Source: Variovorax sp. J2L1-78 (GTDB taxonomy: Bacteria > Pseudomonadota > Gammaproteobacteria > Burkholderiales > Burkholderiaceae_C). Taken from it: 64,000 nt of DNA. The notes beneath the pieces are model-generated. The model made no database searches and had not been told where the DNA came from. It was given only the letters and a program-made list of their open reading frames with translations. Position numbers and translations under genes: made by a program. Position 1 is the first letter of the stretch; each line of letters begins with the position of its first letter. The DNA is taken from positions 372,001-436,000 of the forward strand of contig NZ_JASZYB010000001.1 in the NCBI RefSeq assembly GCF_030317205.1. The letters run 5' to 3'. Below, piece after piece: positions 10,044 through 19,467 of the stretch.

Positions 10044-10065
10044 AAAAAGCGGCCCGCAGGCCGCT
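10043..10065 (-). terminator. Intrinsic terminator of the selO-to-PPIase operon
   Basis: On the minus strand AGCGGCC (10065-10059), the loop TGCG and GGCCGCT (10054-10048) form a perfect seven-pair stem, followed by a run of Ts that reaches back into the stop codon of the opposing dioxygenase gene. This is a textbook rho-independent terminator about 27 bases past the PPIase stop. Confidence 0.88.
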
Positions 10066-10091
10066 CTTCCGATTCGCTTGAGAGCAGGTCG

Positions 10092-10877
10092 TTATTCGAC
10101 CTTCGCCTTCGCGCGCAGTTCTTCCTGGTACTTCTGCAGGCGCTGCTGCTGCAGCTGCTGCGTAACCTGCGGCTTCACTTCTTCCAGCTTCGGCAGCTGC
10201 GCCTGGCGGATGTCGTCGACGCGGATGATGTGGTAGCCGAACTGCGACTTCACCGGTGCCGGCGTGGTCTCGCCCTTGTTGAGCTTGATCATGGCTTCCG
10301 AGAACTCGGGCACGAAGCTCGCCGGGTTGGCCCAGTCGAGGTCGCCGCCGTTGGCGCCCGATCCCGGGTCCTTGCTCTGCTTCTTGGCGATGTCCTCGAA
10401 CTTCGCGCCCTTCTTCAGGTCGGCCAGGATCTTCTTGGCCTGGTCTTCGGTCTCGACCAGGATGTGGCGCGCCTTGTACTCCTTGCCGCCGTTGGCCGCG
10501 ACGAACTTGTCGTACTCGGCCTGCACGTCGGCGTCGGTCACCGGGTTGGTCTTGCGTTGGTTCTCGAACAGCGTGCGGATCAGGATCGCCTGGCGCGCGA
10601 GTTCGAGCTGGTTGCGGTACTCGTCGCTGGTGTCCAGGCCCTGCTTCTGGGCTTCCTGCATGAAGACCTCGCGCGCGATGACTTCCTCGCGCAGCTGCGG
10701 TTCCATCTCGGGGGTGACGGGGCGGCCGGCACCGGCGAGTTGTTGGGCCAGCACGTCCAGGCGGGCCTTGGGCACGGCCTTGCCGTTGACGATGGCGACG
10801 TTCTGCGCGAACGCGCCGACAGCGGCGGCGCTCAGCACGACGGCGGCGGCCAGGGTCTTGAGGGTGTGTTGCTTCAT
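10092..10877 (-). CDS. Periplasmic parvulin-type peptidyl-prolyl isomerase (SurA/PpiD-like, PrsA-type)
   Basis: A 261-residue secreted foldase. A clear Sec signal peptide (LKTLAAAVVLSAAAVGAFA, cleavage before QNV) is followed by a helical N-terminal region with a SurA-like arrangement and a parvulin domain with ARHILVETEDQAKKIL, SKDPGSGANGGDLDW and QFGYHIIRVDDI, all diagnostic of PPIC rotamases. The tail is Gln/Lys/Glu-rich and helical. The ATG at 10877 is chosen because it begins the signal peptide; the longer frame is a GC artefact. It is the last gene of the leftward run from selO, separated from bolA by 127 bases that may hold its own promoter. It probably assists folding of outer-membrane or periplasmic proteins. 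Confidence 0.93.
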   Translation of the reverse strand: MKQHTLKTLAAAVVLSAAAVGAFAQNVAIVNGKAVPKARLDVLAQQLAGAGRPVTPEMEPQLREEVIAREVFMQEAQKQGLDTSDEYRNQLELARQAILIRTLFENQRKTNPVTDADVQAEYDKFVAANGGKEYKARHILVETEDQAKKILADLKKGAKFEDIAKKQSKDPGSGANGGDLDWANPASFVPEFSEAMIKLNKGETTPAPVKSQFGYHIIRVDDIRQAQLPKLEEVKPQVTQQLQQQRLQKYQEELRAKAKVE

Positions 10878-11004
10878 GGGAGGGATGGGGTCCTGGGGAC
10901 TCGCAGGGTGATGGCGCGAAAAACGCGGGGATGAAAGACGAAGTCGCGTGCCGCCGTGGGATCGGGGAGGGTGCTCAAGGGCAGGGGACGGATGAACGGC
11001 GGAC

Positions 11005-11268
11005 TCAGCGCGTTTCGATGGCGATGGCGTGGACGCCTTCGGCGATGAAAAAGTGCAGCGCATCATACACAAGGCGATGCCGCGCCACGCGCGATCGGCC
11101 GTCGAACAAGGGGGAGGCGACACGCACCCGGAAGTGCGTGCCGTAGCCCTCTGTGCCGGCCCCCGCGTGGCCCGCGTGCGCGGCGCTTTCGTCGATCACC
11201 TCGAGCGCGCTGGGCTGCAGCTTCTCGCGCAGCGTGGCCTCGAGGTCGGCAGCGGTGTAGAGCGTCAT
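11005..11268 (-). CDS. BolA family protein
   Basis: An 87-residue small protein of the BolA/IbaG family, which bind [2Fe-2S] clusters with monothiol glutaredoxins and also act in stress and cell-shape control. Diagnostic features are the start [20 protein letters not shown], the His in the flexible loop, [27 protein letters not shown] with the conserved RH, and the C-terminal GVHAIAI. The ATG overlaps the yciB stop by four bases (ATGA), so translation is coupled. A much longer frame on this strand running through yciB is an artefact. Confidence 0.92.
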   Translation of the reverse strand: MTLYTAADLEATLREKLQPSALEVIDESAAHAGHAGAGTEGYGTHFRVRVASPLFDGRSRVARHRLVYDALHFFIAEGVHAIAIETR

Positions 11269-11807
11269 GCGGCGGGCGTGTCTTCGGACTTGAGGTGCGG
11301 CGAGATGTACAGCCCCTGCGCGATCAGGAAGACGATCGGGAAGGCGTAGCCCCACAGCTTGAAGTTCACCCATGCCTCGGTGCTGAAATACAGCGCTACG
11401 TAGGCATTGATGACGGACATGAACACGCAATAGAGGATCCATGCGACGTTCAGGTGCGTCCAGATGCGCTGCGGCAACTGGAGTTGCGCACCCAGCATGA
11501 CCTGCAGGAAGTTCTTCCGGAAGCCCCACAGCGCCACGGCCAGCGCCACCGCCATGGCGCCGTACAGCACCGTTGGCTTCCACTTGATGAAGCGATCGTC
11601 GTGCAGCACCAGCGTGAGCGTACCGAACAGCAGGATCAGCACCAGCGTGGCCTTCTGCATGGTCGGCAGCTTGCGGTCGATGGCATAGATGATCACGGAC
11701 TGCAGCACGGTGGCGCCCATCAGCACGGCGGTCGCCACGTAGATGTCGGCGAGCTTGTACGCGCCGAAGAACAGCAGGATCGGAAAGAAGTCGAGGAGCA
11801 GTTTCAT
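11265..11807 (-). CDS. yciB: Inner-membrane protein YciB / intracellular septation protein A
   Basis: A 180-residue inner-membrane protein. The start [26 protein letters not shown] is typical, and five or so hydrophobic helices follow, with the conserved [17 protein letters not shown] and [20 protein letters not shown] regions. The family affects envelope maintenance and septation in enterics; its biochemical role is not settled. It lies between msrB (39-base gap) and bolA (four-base overlap), an arrangement that recurs in betaproteobacteria and suggests one transcript. Confidence 0.94.
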   Translation of the reverse strand: MKLLLDFFPILLFFGAYKLADIYVATAVLMGATVLQSVIIYAIDRKLPTMQKATLVLILLFGTLTLVLHDDRFIKWKPTVLYGAMAVALAVALWGFRKNFLQVMLGAQLQLPQRIWTHLNVAWILYCVFMSVINAYVALYFSTEAWVNFKLWGYAFPIVFLIAQGLYISPHLKSEDTPAA

Positions 11808-11846
11808 GCGGGGCGGGGTGCAGGGCAGGTGCGCGAAGGTGGTCGA

Positions 11847-12275
11847 TCAGCCCTTGCTGGGTTCGAAGCTCAGCGAGGCCGAATTCATGCAGTAGCGTAA
11901 CCCGGTCGGCGCGGGGCCGTCCGGGAACACATGGCCCAGGTGCGCGCCGCAGTTGGTGCAAACGTTCTCGGTGCGCGTCATGCCGTGCGAGCGGTCGACG
12001 ATGTTGGTGATGGCGCCTGGCACCGCTTCTTCCGAGAAGCTGGGCCAGCCGCAGCCCGCGTCGAACTTGGTGCCCGACTCGAAGAGCTTGGCGCCGCAAC
12101 ACACGCAGTGGTAGCTGCCGTCGTCCCAGTGGGCTTCGTACTTGCCGGTGAAGGGGCGCTCGGTGGCGGCGTGGCGCGTGACCTGGAAGGCAACCGGTTC
12201 GGCGCCTTTCTCGGCCAGCTCGGCCTTCCATTCGGCATCGGTCTTCTGGATCTTGGGAGTGAAAGCGGAAGTCAT
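11847..12275 (-). CDS. msrB: Peptide-methionine (R)-S-oxide reductase
   Basis: A 142-residue cytosolic repair enzyme that reduces the R-epimer of methionine sulfoxide. The two zinc CxxC pairs ([11 protein letters not shown] and [10 protein letters not shown]) and the catalytic Cys in [11 protein letters not shown] are intact, together with GCGWPSF and the RSHGMTRTE loop. The length is that of a free-standing MsrB. Its ATG overlaps the selO stop by four bases, coupling repair of oxidised Met with SelO, itself linked to redox stress. That functional link is inferred from order and known SelO biology. Confidence 0.96.
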   Translation of the reverse strand: MTSAFTPKIQKTDAEWKAELAEKGAEPVAFQVTRHAATERPFTGKYEAHWDDGSYHCVCCGAKLFESGTKFDAGCGWPSFSEEAVPGAITNIVDRSHGMTRTENVCTNCGAHLGHVFPDGPAPTGLRYCMNSASLSFEPSKG

Positions 12276-13756
12276 GAGGAGCAGCTGATTTCGATGGTGG
12301 ACGCCCAGTCGGGCGGAAAGCCGGCGTAGGCCTCGAAGCCGGCGTGTTCGTCAGATGGGGATGCGAGCAGCGTCAGCAAGGTCGCGACGCCCGAGAAGTC
12401 CTTTTGCTGGGCCGCTTCGATCGCCTGCTGGCCCAGGTGGTTCCGCAGCACGTACTTGGGGTTGGCGGCGCGCATCCGGGCCGCGGCGTCGGCCGACGGC
12501 GTCGAAGCGCGCTGCGCGGCGTACAGCGGCAGCCAGGCATCGATGCCGGTGGGGTCGATGAACAGGTCGCGCACCGGTGTGAAGTCGCCGCTGCCCACCG
12601 CGTCGGACAGCCGCCGCCAGAAGATCGTCCAGTCGGTGCGTTCGGCGGCCAGGAGGCGCAGCACGGCGTCGACCAGGCCGCGGTCCGCGCTCTCGCCGTC
12701 CGGCAGGCCGAGCTTGCGGGCCATGCGCTGGTCGAACGCGCGCGGGAACACGGTCTTGTACGACGCCAACGCGGCGATGGCGATGTCCTGCTCACCGATC
12801 AGTGGCAGCAGCGCCTGCGCCAGGCAGTGCAGGTTCCAGTAGGCCACGTTGGGCTGCTGGTTGAAGGCGTAGCGGCCACCCGTGTCGCTGTGGTTGCAGA
12901 TATGCGCGGGGTCGAAGCCGTCGAGAAACTGGAAGGGGCCGTAGTCGATGGTGAGCCCGAGGATGCTCATGTTGTCGGTGTTCATCACGCCGTGGCAGAA
13001 GCCCACCGCCTGCCATTGCGCGAGCAGCGCCGCGGTGCGCTCGCTCACGGCTTCCAGGAAGGCGGCGTAGGCATTGCCGCCGAAGCGCTCCGTCGCGCGG
13101 CAGTCCGGGTAGTAGCGGTCGATCACGTAGTCGGCCAGCTGGCGCAGTTCGTCGATGCGGTCGTTGGCGGCGAAGTGCTCGAAATGGCCGAAGCGGATGA
13201 AGCTCGGCGCTACGCGGGTCACGACCGCGGCGGTTTCGATCTCCTCGCGGCGCACGCGTTGGTCGGAGCCGGTCACCGCCAGCGCGCGCGTGGTCGGGAT
13301 GCCCAGGCCGTGCATCGCCTCGCTGCAGAGGAATTCGCGGATGCTCGAACGCAGCACGGCGCGCCCGTCGCCCATGCGGGAGTAGGGTGTGCGTCCGGCG
13401 CCCTTGAGCTGTACCTCGAGCCCGCGTTCGGTTTCCCCGAGCAGGATGGCCCGGCCGTCGCCGAGCTGGCCGGCCCACACGCCGAACTGGTGCCCGCTGT
13501 AGACGCTCGCGAGCGGCGCCATGCCCGGCAGGAGCGCATTGCCGGTCAGCACGTCCAGCGCCTCATCGGACACCAGCCAGTCGGCATCGACGCCCAATTG
13601 CCGCGCCACATCGTCGCTGCGGCCGACCCAGTAGGGCGCTGGCAACGGCGTCGGCTGCAGCGGCGTGAAGAAGGCCGGCCCCAGGGCGCGGAAGCCGTCG
13701 ATCCAGTGCAGGCCCGAGGCCGCGGCGGTGGTGCTGTCGTCCACGAGCAGGTTCAT
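12272..13756 (-). CDS. selO: Protein adenylyltransferase SelO (YdiU/UPF0061)
   Basis: A 494-residue pseudokinase-fold enzyme that transfers AMP from ATP to protein Ser/Thr/Tyr residues, known to act in the oxidative-stress response. Seen are [18 protein letters not shown], the nucleotide-binding [40 protein letters not shown] and the metal site [17 protein letters not shown]. Bacterial enzymes lack the selenocysteine of animals; here the C-terminus has the expected ordinary CSS end. The ATG at 13756 gives the usual N-terminus; the longer frame crosses the divergent promoter region. It heads the leftward operon and has a GACAAT box exactly six bases before the ATG with no ribosome site. Confidence 0.93.
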   Translation of the reverse strand: MNLLVDDSTTAAASGLHWIDGFRALGPAFFTPLQPTPLPAPYWVGRSDDVARQLGVDADWLVSDEALDVLTGNALLPGMAPLASVYSGHQFGVWAGQLGDGRAILLGETERGLEVQLKGAGRTPYSRMGDGRAVLRSSIREFLCSEAMHGLGIPTTRALAVTGSDQRVRREEIETAAVVTRVAPSFIRFGHFEHFAANDRIDELRQLADYVIDRYYPDCRATERFGGNAYAAFLEAVSERTAALLAQWQAVGFCHGVMNTDNMSILGLTIDYGPFQFLDGFDPAHICNHSDTGGRYAFNQQPNVAYWNLHCLAQALLPLIGEQDIAIAALASYKTVFPRAFDQRMARKLGLPDGESADRGLVDAVLRLLAAERTDWTIFWRRLSDAVGSGDFTPVRDLFIDPTGIDAWLPLYAAQRASTPSADAAARMRAANPKYVLRNHLGQQAIEAAQQKDFSGVATLLTLLASPSDEHAGFEAYAGFPPDWASTIEISCSS

Positions 13757-13762
13757 GGCCCG

Positions 13763-13768
13763 ATTGTC
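13763..13768 (-). promoter_or_regulatory. -10-like box for a possibly leaderless selO transcript
   Basis: GACAAT on the minus strand is followed by CGGGCC and the selO ATG at 13756. Box-to-ATG spacing and the base after the box are the same as at map and the Bcr-type gene at 43400. No -35 match was found. Confidence 0.4.
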
Positions 13769-13917
13769 CCGCAGCCCCCGAAACCCCGTTTCCGGAAGGC
13801 CATGCGCGCCGGCTGCCTCCGGCGCGACAGCGCTACGGGCATTCCCCCATCGGCGCCATGCTGCGGTGCGCAATACTCGCCCATCTTTTTGCGCATTGAG
13901 ATGAAGGAGCCGCACCG

Positions 13918-15561
13918 ATGCTGGGTTTGATGCAAGACCAACCATTGCTGATCTCGTCGTTGATCGAGTTCGCCGAACGCCACCACGGCGACGGTGAGAT
14001 CGTGTCGCGGCGGGTCGAAGGCGACGTCCACCGCTACACCTGGGCCGACGTGGCACGCCGCGCGCGCCAGGTGGCCAACGCGCTGGAAGGCGAGGATCTG
14101 CTCTTCAGCGACCGCATCGCCACGCTGGCGTGGAACGGCTACCGGCACCTCGAGCTGTATTACGGTGTCTCGGGCTCGGGCCGCGTGCTGCACACCATCA
14201 ACCCGCGCCTGCATCCGGACCAGATCGTCTGGATCGCCAACCATGCCGAAGACCAGATCCTGTGCTTCGACCTGAACTTCCTGCCGCTGGTGCAGGCGGT
14301 CCATGCGCGCTGCCCCACGATCAAGCGCTGGATCGCGCTGTGCGACGCCGACAAGCTGCCGGCCGACAGTGGCATCCCCGGTCTCCTGAGCTACGAGGCC
14401 TGGATGGGCGACCGATCCACCGACTACCCCTGGCCGCGCTTCGACGAGAACTCGGCGTCCAGCATGTGCTACACGAGCGGCACCACCGGCAACCCGAAGG
14501 CCGCGCTCTACAGCCACCGCTCGACGCTGCTGCACGCCTACGCCGCCGCACTGCCCGACGTGATGGGCATCTCGGCGCGCGATTCGGTGTTGCCGGTCGT
14601 GCCGATGTTCCACGTCAACGCCTGGGGCATTCCGTACTCGGCCGCGCTGACCGGCTGCAAGCTCGTCTTTCCCGGGCCGGCGCTCGACGGCAAGTCGGTG
14701 TACGAGCTGATCGAAGCCGAAGGCGTGACCTACGCCGCCGGCGTGCCGACCGTCTGGCAAATGCTGCTGACGCACATGAAGCCGGGTGGCCTGCGCTTCT
14801 CGACGCTCAAGCGCACGGTGATCGGCGGCTCGGCCTGCCCGCCGGCCATGATCCATGCCTTCCAGCAGGACTACGGGGTGGACGTGCTCCACGCCTGGGG
14901 CATGACCGAGATGAGCCCGCTGGGCACGCTGTGCACCCTGAAAAACAAGCACCTGACGATGCCGGCCGATGCGCAGGACGCGATCCGCCAGAAGCAGGGC
15001 CGCGCCATCTTCGGCGTCGACATGAAGATCGTCGACGGCAACGGCGACGAACTACCCTGGGACGGCAAGGCTTCCGGCGACCTACTGGTCAAGGGGCCGT
15101 GGATCGTCAAGGAGTACTTCAAGGGCGAGGGCGGCGACCCGCTGGTGCCCGACGCACAGGGTCACGGGTGGTTCCCGACCGGCGACGTCGCCACCATCGA
15201 CGCCGACGGTTTTCTGCAGATCACCGATCGCAGCAAGGACGTGATCAAGTCGGGCGGCGAATGGATCAGCTCCATCGACATCGAGAACATCGCGGTGGCG
15301 CACCCGGCCGTGCTGATGGCGGCCTGCATCGGCGTGGCCCACCCGAAGTGGGACGAGCGGCCGGTGGTGGCGGTGGTCAAGCGGCCGGGCGCCGAGCTCA
15401 CGCGCGAAGAGCTGCTGAAGTTCTACGAGGGCAAGACGGCCAAGTGGCAGATCCCCGACGACGTGCTGTTCGTCGAGGCCATTCCGCTCGGGGCGACCGG
15501 CAAGATCCTGAAGACCAAGCTGCGCGAGCAGTTCAAGGACTATCGGCTGCCAGGCCTGTGA
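13918..15561 (+). CDS. Acyl-CoA synthetase (medium/long-chain or 3-methylthiopropionate type AMP-forming ligase)
   Basis: A 547-residue ANL-superfamily ligase that activates a carboxylic acid to its CoA thioester through an acyl-AMP. The P-loop [19 protein letters not shown], the acyl-pocket region [16 protein letters not shown], the A5 motif [11 protein letters not shown], the hinge region [20 protein letters not shown], and the catalytic Lys in the terminal [13 protein letters not shown] are all present. It resembles AlkK/DmdB-type enzymes, but the true substrate cannot be read from sequence. The ATG at 13918 has GAAGGAG ten bases upstream. It heads the catabolic island and precedes a Liv-type importer, suggesting that it activates the imported acid. 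Confidence 0.93.
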   Translation: MLGLMQDQPLLISSLIEFAERHHGDGEIVSRRVEGDVHRYTWADVARRARQVANALEGEDLLFSDRIATLAWNGYRHLELYYGVSGSGRVLHTINPRLHPDQIVWIANHAEDQILCFDLNFLPLVQAVHARCPTIKRWIALCDADKLPADSGIPGLLSYEAWMGDRSTDYPWPRFDENSASSMCYTSGTTGNPKAALYSHRSTLLHAYAAALPDVMGISARDSVLPVVPMFHVNAWGIPYSAALTGCKLVFPGPALDGKSVYELIEAEGVTYAAGVPTVWQMLLTHMKPGGLRFSTLKRTVIGGSACPPAMIHAFQQDYGVDVLHAWGMTEMSPLGTLCTLKNKHLTMPADAQDAIRQKQGRAIFGVDMKIVDGNGDELPWDGKASGDLLVKGPWIVKEYFKGEGGDPLVPDAQGHGWFPTGDVATIDADGFLQITDRSKDVIKSGGEWISSIDIENIAVAHPAVLMAACIGVAHPKWDERPVVAVVKRPGAELTREELLKFYEGKTAKWQIPDDVLFVEAIPLGATGKILKTKLREQFKDYRLPGL

Positions 15562-15566
15562 ACTTG

Positions 15567-15580
15567 CTACCGTGCGGTAG
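15567..15580. repeat. Short perfect palindrome after the ligase gene
   Basis: CTACCG-TG-CGGTAG is a perfect inverted repeat six bases after the ligase stop and 128 bases before the binding-protein gene. It may be a regulator site or a weak hairpin; no T-run follows. Function is unknown. Confidence 0.35.
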
Positions 15581-15708
15581 ATCGCACTGCCGCGCTGGAG
15601 ACATCCAGGCGCTCGTGGGCGGCGATGTTGCGGGCAATCCCTGAGAGGAGTGCCCCCAAAGACTTGTAATCTCGATCGCGGTTCGAACACCGACGCAGGA
15701 GACACAAG

Positions 15709-16950
15709 ATGCCCTATCGATTGAAGTTCCGAGTGAAGTTTCTCGCCGCCTCGCTCATCGCCGCGCATGCCGTCGGCGCCTGGGCCCAAAAGGGCGAAAC
15801 CGTGAAGATCGCCTGGCTCGATCCGTTGTCGGGCCTCATGGCCGCGGTGGGCACGAACCAGCTCAAGACCTTCCAGTTCCTGGCGGAGGAGTTCAACAAG
15901 AAGAACGCCGCCGACGTGAAGTTCGAGATCATCGGCATCGACAACAAGCTGAGCCCGCAGGAAACCACCAGCGCGCTGCGCTCGGCCATGGACCAAGGCG
16001 CCCGTTACGTGGTGCAGGGCAACGGCTCCGGCCCGGCGCTGGCCATCATCGATGCGCTCGAGAAGCACAACGCCCGCAACCCGGGCAAGGAAGTGCTCTA
16101 CATCAACTATGCGGCGGTCGACCCCGACCTGACCAACAGCAAGTGCAGCTACTGGCACTTCCGGCTCGACGCCGACACCTCGATGAAGATGGAGGCGCTG
16201 ACCACCTTCATGAAGGAGCAGCCCGACATCAAGAAGGTGTACCTGATCAACCAGAACTACTCGCACGGCCAGCAGGTCTCGAAGTTCGCCAAGGAAAACC
16301 TCAAGGTCAAGCGGCCCGATGTGCAGATCGTCGGCGACGACCTCCACCCGCTGGCCCAGGTGCGCGACTTCGCACCCTACATCGCGAAGATCAAGCAGTC
16401 GGGCGCCGACACGGTGATCACGGGCAACTGGGGGTCCGACCTGGCGCTGCTCATCAAGGCGTCGAACGACTCGGGCCTGAACGTCAAGTTCTACACCTAC
16501 TACGCCGTGACCACCGGCACGCCGACGGCCATGGGCGCCGCGTCGGACGGCAAGGTCTATCAGGTGGGCTACAGCCACTACAACGCGCCCGGCGTGATGG
16601 TGCCGCTGATGACCGAGTACAAGAAGCGCTTCAACGACGACATGTACACCACCGACATCTACACCGTCTATGCGATGCTCGCCGAAGCCTTCGTGCGTAC
16701 CAAGTCGACCGAGCCGGTGAAGGTGGCCGCGGCAATGGAGGGCATGAAGTTCAAAAGCTTCAACGGCGACGTCGAGATGCGCAAGGCCGACCACCAGTTG
16801 CAGCAGGGCCTCTACATCACGCGATGGCAGAAGGTCGACGCGAAGAACCCCTACAGTCCGGAGAACACCGGCTACACGCTGGCGCCGGTCAAGTTCTACG
16901 AAGCCTACGTGGCCAGTACGCCGACCAGCTGCCAGATGAAACGGCCCTGA
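15709..16950 (+). CDS. Periplasmic substrate-binding protein of a branched-chain-amino-acid-type (HAAT) ABC transporter
   Basis: A 413-residue class I periplasmic binding protein. A signal peptide (FLAASLIAAHAVGAWA, cleavage before QKG) precedes the LivJ/LivK-like fold, starting KIAWLDPLSGLMAAVGTNQ and including the loop VVQGNGSGPALAIIDALEK and the hinge TVITGNWGSDLALLIKAS. Members bind amino acids, amides, aromatic acids or short carboxylates. The upstream ligase and downstream beta-oxidation genes favour a carboxylate here, but that is inference. CAGGAGA lies just before the ATG. An intrinsic terminator directly after the gene should make this protein more abundant than the membrane parts, as is usual for binding proteins. 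Confidence 0.93.
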   Translation: MPYRLKFRVKFLAASLIAAHAVGAWAQKGETVKIAWLDPLSGLMAAVGTNQLKTFQFLAEEFNKKNAADVKFEIIGIDNKLSPQETTSALRSAMDQGARYVVQGNGSGPALAIIDALEKHNARNPGKEVLYINYAAVDPDLTNSKCSYWHFRLDADTSMKMEALTTFMKEQPDIKKVYLINQNYSHGQQVSKFAKENLKVKRPDVQIVGDDLHPLAQVRDFAPYIAKIKQSGADTVITGNWGSDLALLIKASNDSGLNVKFYTYYAVTTGTPTAMGAASDGKVYQVGYSHYNAPGVMVPLMTEYKKRFNDDMYTTDIYTVYAMLAEAFVRTKSTEPVKVAAAMEGMKFKSFNGDVEMRKADHQLQQGLYITRWQKVDAKNPYSPENTGYTLAPVKFYEAYVASTPTSCQMKRP

Positions 16951-16972
16951 GGCGCACAAGCGCACGAGCGCG

Positions 16973-17007
16973 AAGGCCCGACGTCGTGACGCGGGCCTTT
17001 TTGTTTT
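16973..17007 (+). terminator. Intrinsic terminator or attenuator after the binding-protein gene
   Basis: AAGGCCCG (16973-16980) pairs perfectly with CGGGCCTT (16992-16999), followed by TTTGTTTT. It lies 23 bases after the stop codon and 37 before livH. Partial read-through would set the ratio of binding protein to permease. Confidence 0.85.
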
Positions 17008-17043
17008 AACCCCCGCACAGGGAACGATCGAGCGTCTATCAAC

Positions 17044-17991
17044 GTGGAATTCTTTGCCATCTCGCTGCTCAACGGTGTCGCCTACGGGCTGCTGCTGTTC
17101 ATGCTCAGCTCGGGCCTCACGCTGATCTTCAGCATGATGGGCGTGCTGAACTTCGCGCATACCAGCTTCTACATGCTGGGTGCCTACCTGGCGTACACCA
17201 TCTCAGGCATCGTGGGCTTCTGGCCGGCGCTGGTGCTCGCGCCGCTGGCGGTCTTCGCACTGGGCGCGGCCTTCGAGCGCTACAGCCTGCGGCGGGTGCA
17301 CAAGTTCGGCCATGTGCCTGAACTGCTCGTCACCTTCGGGCTGTCCTACCTGATCCTGGAGGTCGTGCAGTTGCTGTGGGGCCGCTCGACGGTGCCGTAC
17401 GGCCTCCCGACGCAACTGCAGGGCCCGCTCTTCACGCTCTACGGCACCCAGTTCCCCAAGTCGCGCTCCTTCATCATGGCGGTGGCCCTGCTGATGCTGC
17501 TGGCGGTGTGGCTGCTGCTGACGCGCACGCGCATCGGGCTCGTCATCCAGGCGGCGCTCAAGCACCCCGAGATGGTCGAGGCGCTGGGCCACAACGTGCC
17601 CCGCGTCTTTATGCTGGTGTTCGGTGGCGGCGCGGCGCTGGCGGGGCTGGCCGGCGTGATCGGCGGCAACACCTACATCACCGAGCCGGCCATGGCGGCA
17701 TCCGTCGGCTCGATCATCTTCGTGGTGGTGGTGGTCGGCGGCATGGGCTCGCTGGCCGGCGCCTTCCTGGCATCGCTGCTGATCGGCATCATCCAGACCT
17801 TCGCCGTGGCGATGGACTATTCGATGGCGACGGCACTCCAGGGCCTGGGCGTGGCCGTCACCGACCAGACCTTCGGCTACGAGCTCATGAAGCTCACCGT
17901 CTCGCAGGTGGCCCCCATCCTGCCGTACCTGTTCCTGGTGCTGATCCTGATCTTCCGCCCCAAGGGGCTGCTCGGCACCCGTGAAGACTAA
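17044..17991 (+). CDS. livH: Branched-chain-amino-acid-type ABC transporter permease LivH
   Basis: A 315-residue inner-membrane permease with about eight hydrophobic segments. It starts MEFFAISLLNGVAYGLLLFMLSSGLTLIF-like (shown in part) and carries the LivH hallmarks GVLNFAHTSFYMLGAYLAY and GGMGSLAGAFLASLLIGII. The initiation codon is GTG at 17044, with only a poor ribosome site (AGGGAA about 20 bases upstream). It follows the terminator behind the binding-protein gene. It pairs with LivM to form the channel. Confidence 0.92.
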   Translation: MEFFAISLLNGVAYGLLLFMLSSGLTLIFSMMGVLNFAHTSFYMLGAYLAYTISGIVGFWPALVLAPLAVFALGAAFERYSLRRVHKFGHVPELLVTFGLSYLILEVVQLLWGRSTVPYGLPTQLQGPLFTLYGTQFPKSRSFIMAVALLMLLAVWLLLTRTRIGLVIQAALKHPEMVEALGHNVPRVFMLVFGGGAALAGLAGVIGGNTYITEPAMAASVGSIIFVVVVVGGMGSLAGAFLASLLIGIIQTFAVAMDYSMATALQGLGVAVTDQTFGYELMKLTVSQVAPILPYLFLVLILIFRPKGLLGTRED

Positions 17992-18001
17992 GGATGAAGC
18001 A

Positions 18002-18098
18002 CCACCCTCGAAGCGCCTGCGGCGCCTCCCCCTCGAGGGGGCGATACCAGCGGCCCGGCAAAGCCGGTTCCGCGGCATCCCTGGTCTTTGGCCGCGCC
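18002..18098. repeat. Palindromic intergenic element between livH and livM
   Basis: This 97-base stretch holds the 14-base palindrome CCCCCTCGAGGGGG (18028-18041) and a second hairpin CCGGC-AAA-GCCGG (18055-18067) flanked by GCGG and CCGC. The composition and nested dyads are those of dispersed intergenic repeats that I recall from Comamonadaceae genomes; only one copy is visible here, so the repeat status is inferred. Directly downstream CCACGC-GATG-GCGTGG (18117-18132) forms another hairpin just before livM. Confidence 0.5.
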
Positions 18099-18144
18099 AG
18101 GCTTATGTGTTGTGTGCCACGCGATGGCGTGGTGGAAAACTGAG

Positions 18145-19467
18145 ATGAATGCTCTTGCCCCCTCGTCGGCGCCGACGCGCTACTACCGTTTCGCGCCCTG
18201 GAACATCGGCCGCTGGCTGATCTGGTCGCTGTTCGCTGTCGCGCTCATCGTGGCGCCGATGCTGTTCCGCAGCAGCCTGGCGCTGACCATGCTCTCGCAG
18301 ATCGGCTACCTCATCATCATCTGCCTGAGCTACAACATGCTGCTGGGGCAGGGCGGCATGCTGAGTTTCGGCCATGCGGTCTACACGGGACTCGGCTCCT
18401 TCATCGCCATCCACACGATGAACCTCGCCGCCAAGGGCAGCCTGCCGGTGCCCCTGGTGCTGATCCCGCTGGTCGGCGGGCTCGGCGGCATGTTCTTCGC
18501 CATCCTCTTCGGCTACGTGACGACCAAGAAGGCGGGCACGACCTTCGCGATGATCACGCTGGGCATCGGTGAACTCGTGGCGTCGATGGCGCTGATGTTC
18601 CCGACCTTCTTCGGTGGCGAAGGCGGCATCACCACCAACCGCGTGTACGGCACGCCGTTCCTCGGCCTGACCTTCGGCCCGCAGATCCAGGTGTATTACC
18701 TGATCGCGGCGTACTGCTTCGTCTGCACCGCCCTCATGTACGCCTTCACCGGCACGCCGCTCGGGCGCATCCTGAATGCGGTGCGCGACAACCCGGAACG
18801 CGTGGAGTTCATCGGCTACAACACGCAGCGCGTGCGCTACACCGCCTTCATCATCGCGGGCTTCTTCGCCGGCGTCGGCGGCGGGCTGGCGTCGATCAAT
18901 TTCGAGATCGTGAACGCGGCCGACAGCCTGAACGGCATTCGCTCGGGCGGGTACCTGCTCTTCACCTTCCTGGGCGGCGCGACCTTCTTCTTCGGCCCGA
19001 TCATCGGTGCGGTGCTGCTGGTGTTCGCATCGATCCTGCTGTCGGAACTGAGCAAGGCCTGGCTGCTGTACCTGGGCCTGGTCTTCCTCTTCATGGTGAT
19101 GTTCGCACCGGGCGGCGTGGCCAGCTTGGTCATGATGAACCTGCGGGTCGCCAAGTTCGGCAGGTTCAAGCCTTTCTGGTCGCTGTACGCCGGGCTGATC
19201 GCCACGGGCACCTTGCTGGTCGCGGGCGTGGCCGGCGTGGTCGAGATGATCTATCACATGCAGCTCAATGCCGCGCTCGGTCCGACGCTGCAATTCTTCG
19301 GGCTGACGCTCGACACCTCCAGTCCGACGAGCTGGGCGATCGCCATCGGGCTGATGGTGGTGGGGGGTGGCCTGCTCGAGATCGTGCGCCGCCGCTTCGT
19401 GCGCACCTGGGGGCAGGCACAGGAGGAGATCGAGCGCGAGATCAAGCGCCGGGAGGTCACGGCATGA
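18145..19467 (+). CDS. livM: Branched-chain-amino-acid-type ABC transporter permease LivM
   Basis: A 440-residue permease with roughly ten hydrophobic segments. Family signatures are YNMLLGQGGMLSFGHAVYTGLG, RILNAVRDNPERVEFIGYN (the cytoplasmic loop that contacts the ATPases) and RSGGYLLFTFLGGATFFFGP. The C-terminal part is longer than usual, with two extra hydrophobic helices and a charged tail (QEEIEREIKRREVTA). ATG 18145 is taken as the start since the conserved region soon follows; ATG 18124 in frame is an alternative and neither has a strong ribosome site. A hairpin at 18117-18132 sits over this region. The end overlaps livG by four bases. Confidence 0.9.
   Translation: MNALAPSSAPTRYYRFAPWNIGRWLIWSLFAVALIVAPMLFRSSLALTMLSQIGYLIIICLSYNMLLGQGGMLSFGHAVYTGLGSFIAIHTMNLAAKGSLPVPLVLIPLVGGLGGMFFAILFGYVTTKKAGTTFAMITLGIGELVASMALMFPTFFGGEGGITTNRVYGTPFLGLTFGPQIQVYYLIAAYCFVCTALMYAFTGTPLGRILNAVRDNPERVEFIGYNTQRVRYTAFIIAGFFAGVGGGLASINFEIVNAADSLNGIRSGGYLLFTFLGGATFFFGPIIGAVLLVFASILLSELSKAWLLYLGLVFLFMVMFAPGGVASLVMMNLRVAKFGRFKPFWSLYAGLIATGTLLVAGVAGVVEMIYHMQLNAALGPTLQFFGLTLDTSSPTSWAIAIGLMVVGGGLLEIVRRRFVRTWGQAQEEIEREIKRREVTA

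Noticed and set aside
11005..12231. 408-codon minus-strand frame that would fuse BolA to upstream sequence
   Set aside because: Only its last 87 codons show homology (BolA); the rest overlaps yciB and msrB out of frame.
15616..15633. Possible sigma-54 promoter (GG-N10-GC) before the binding-protein gene
   Set aside because: Only the GG and GC dinucleotides fit; the flanking TGGCAC and TTGCA bases are poor and this pattern is common by chance at this GC content.
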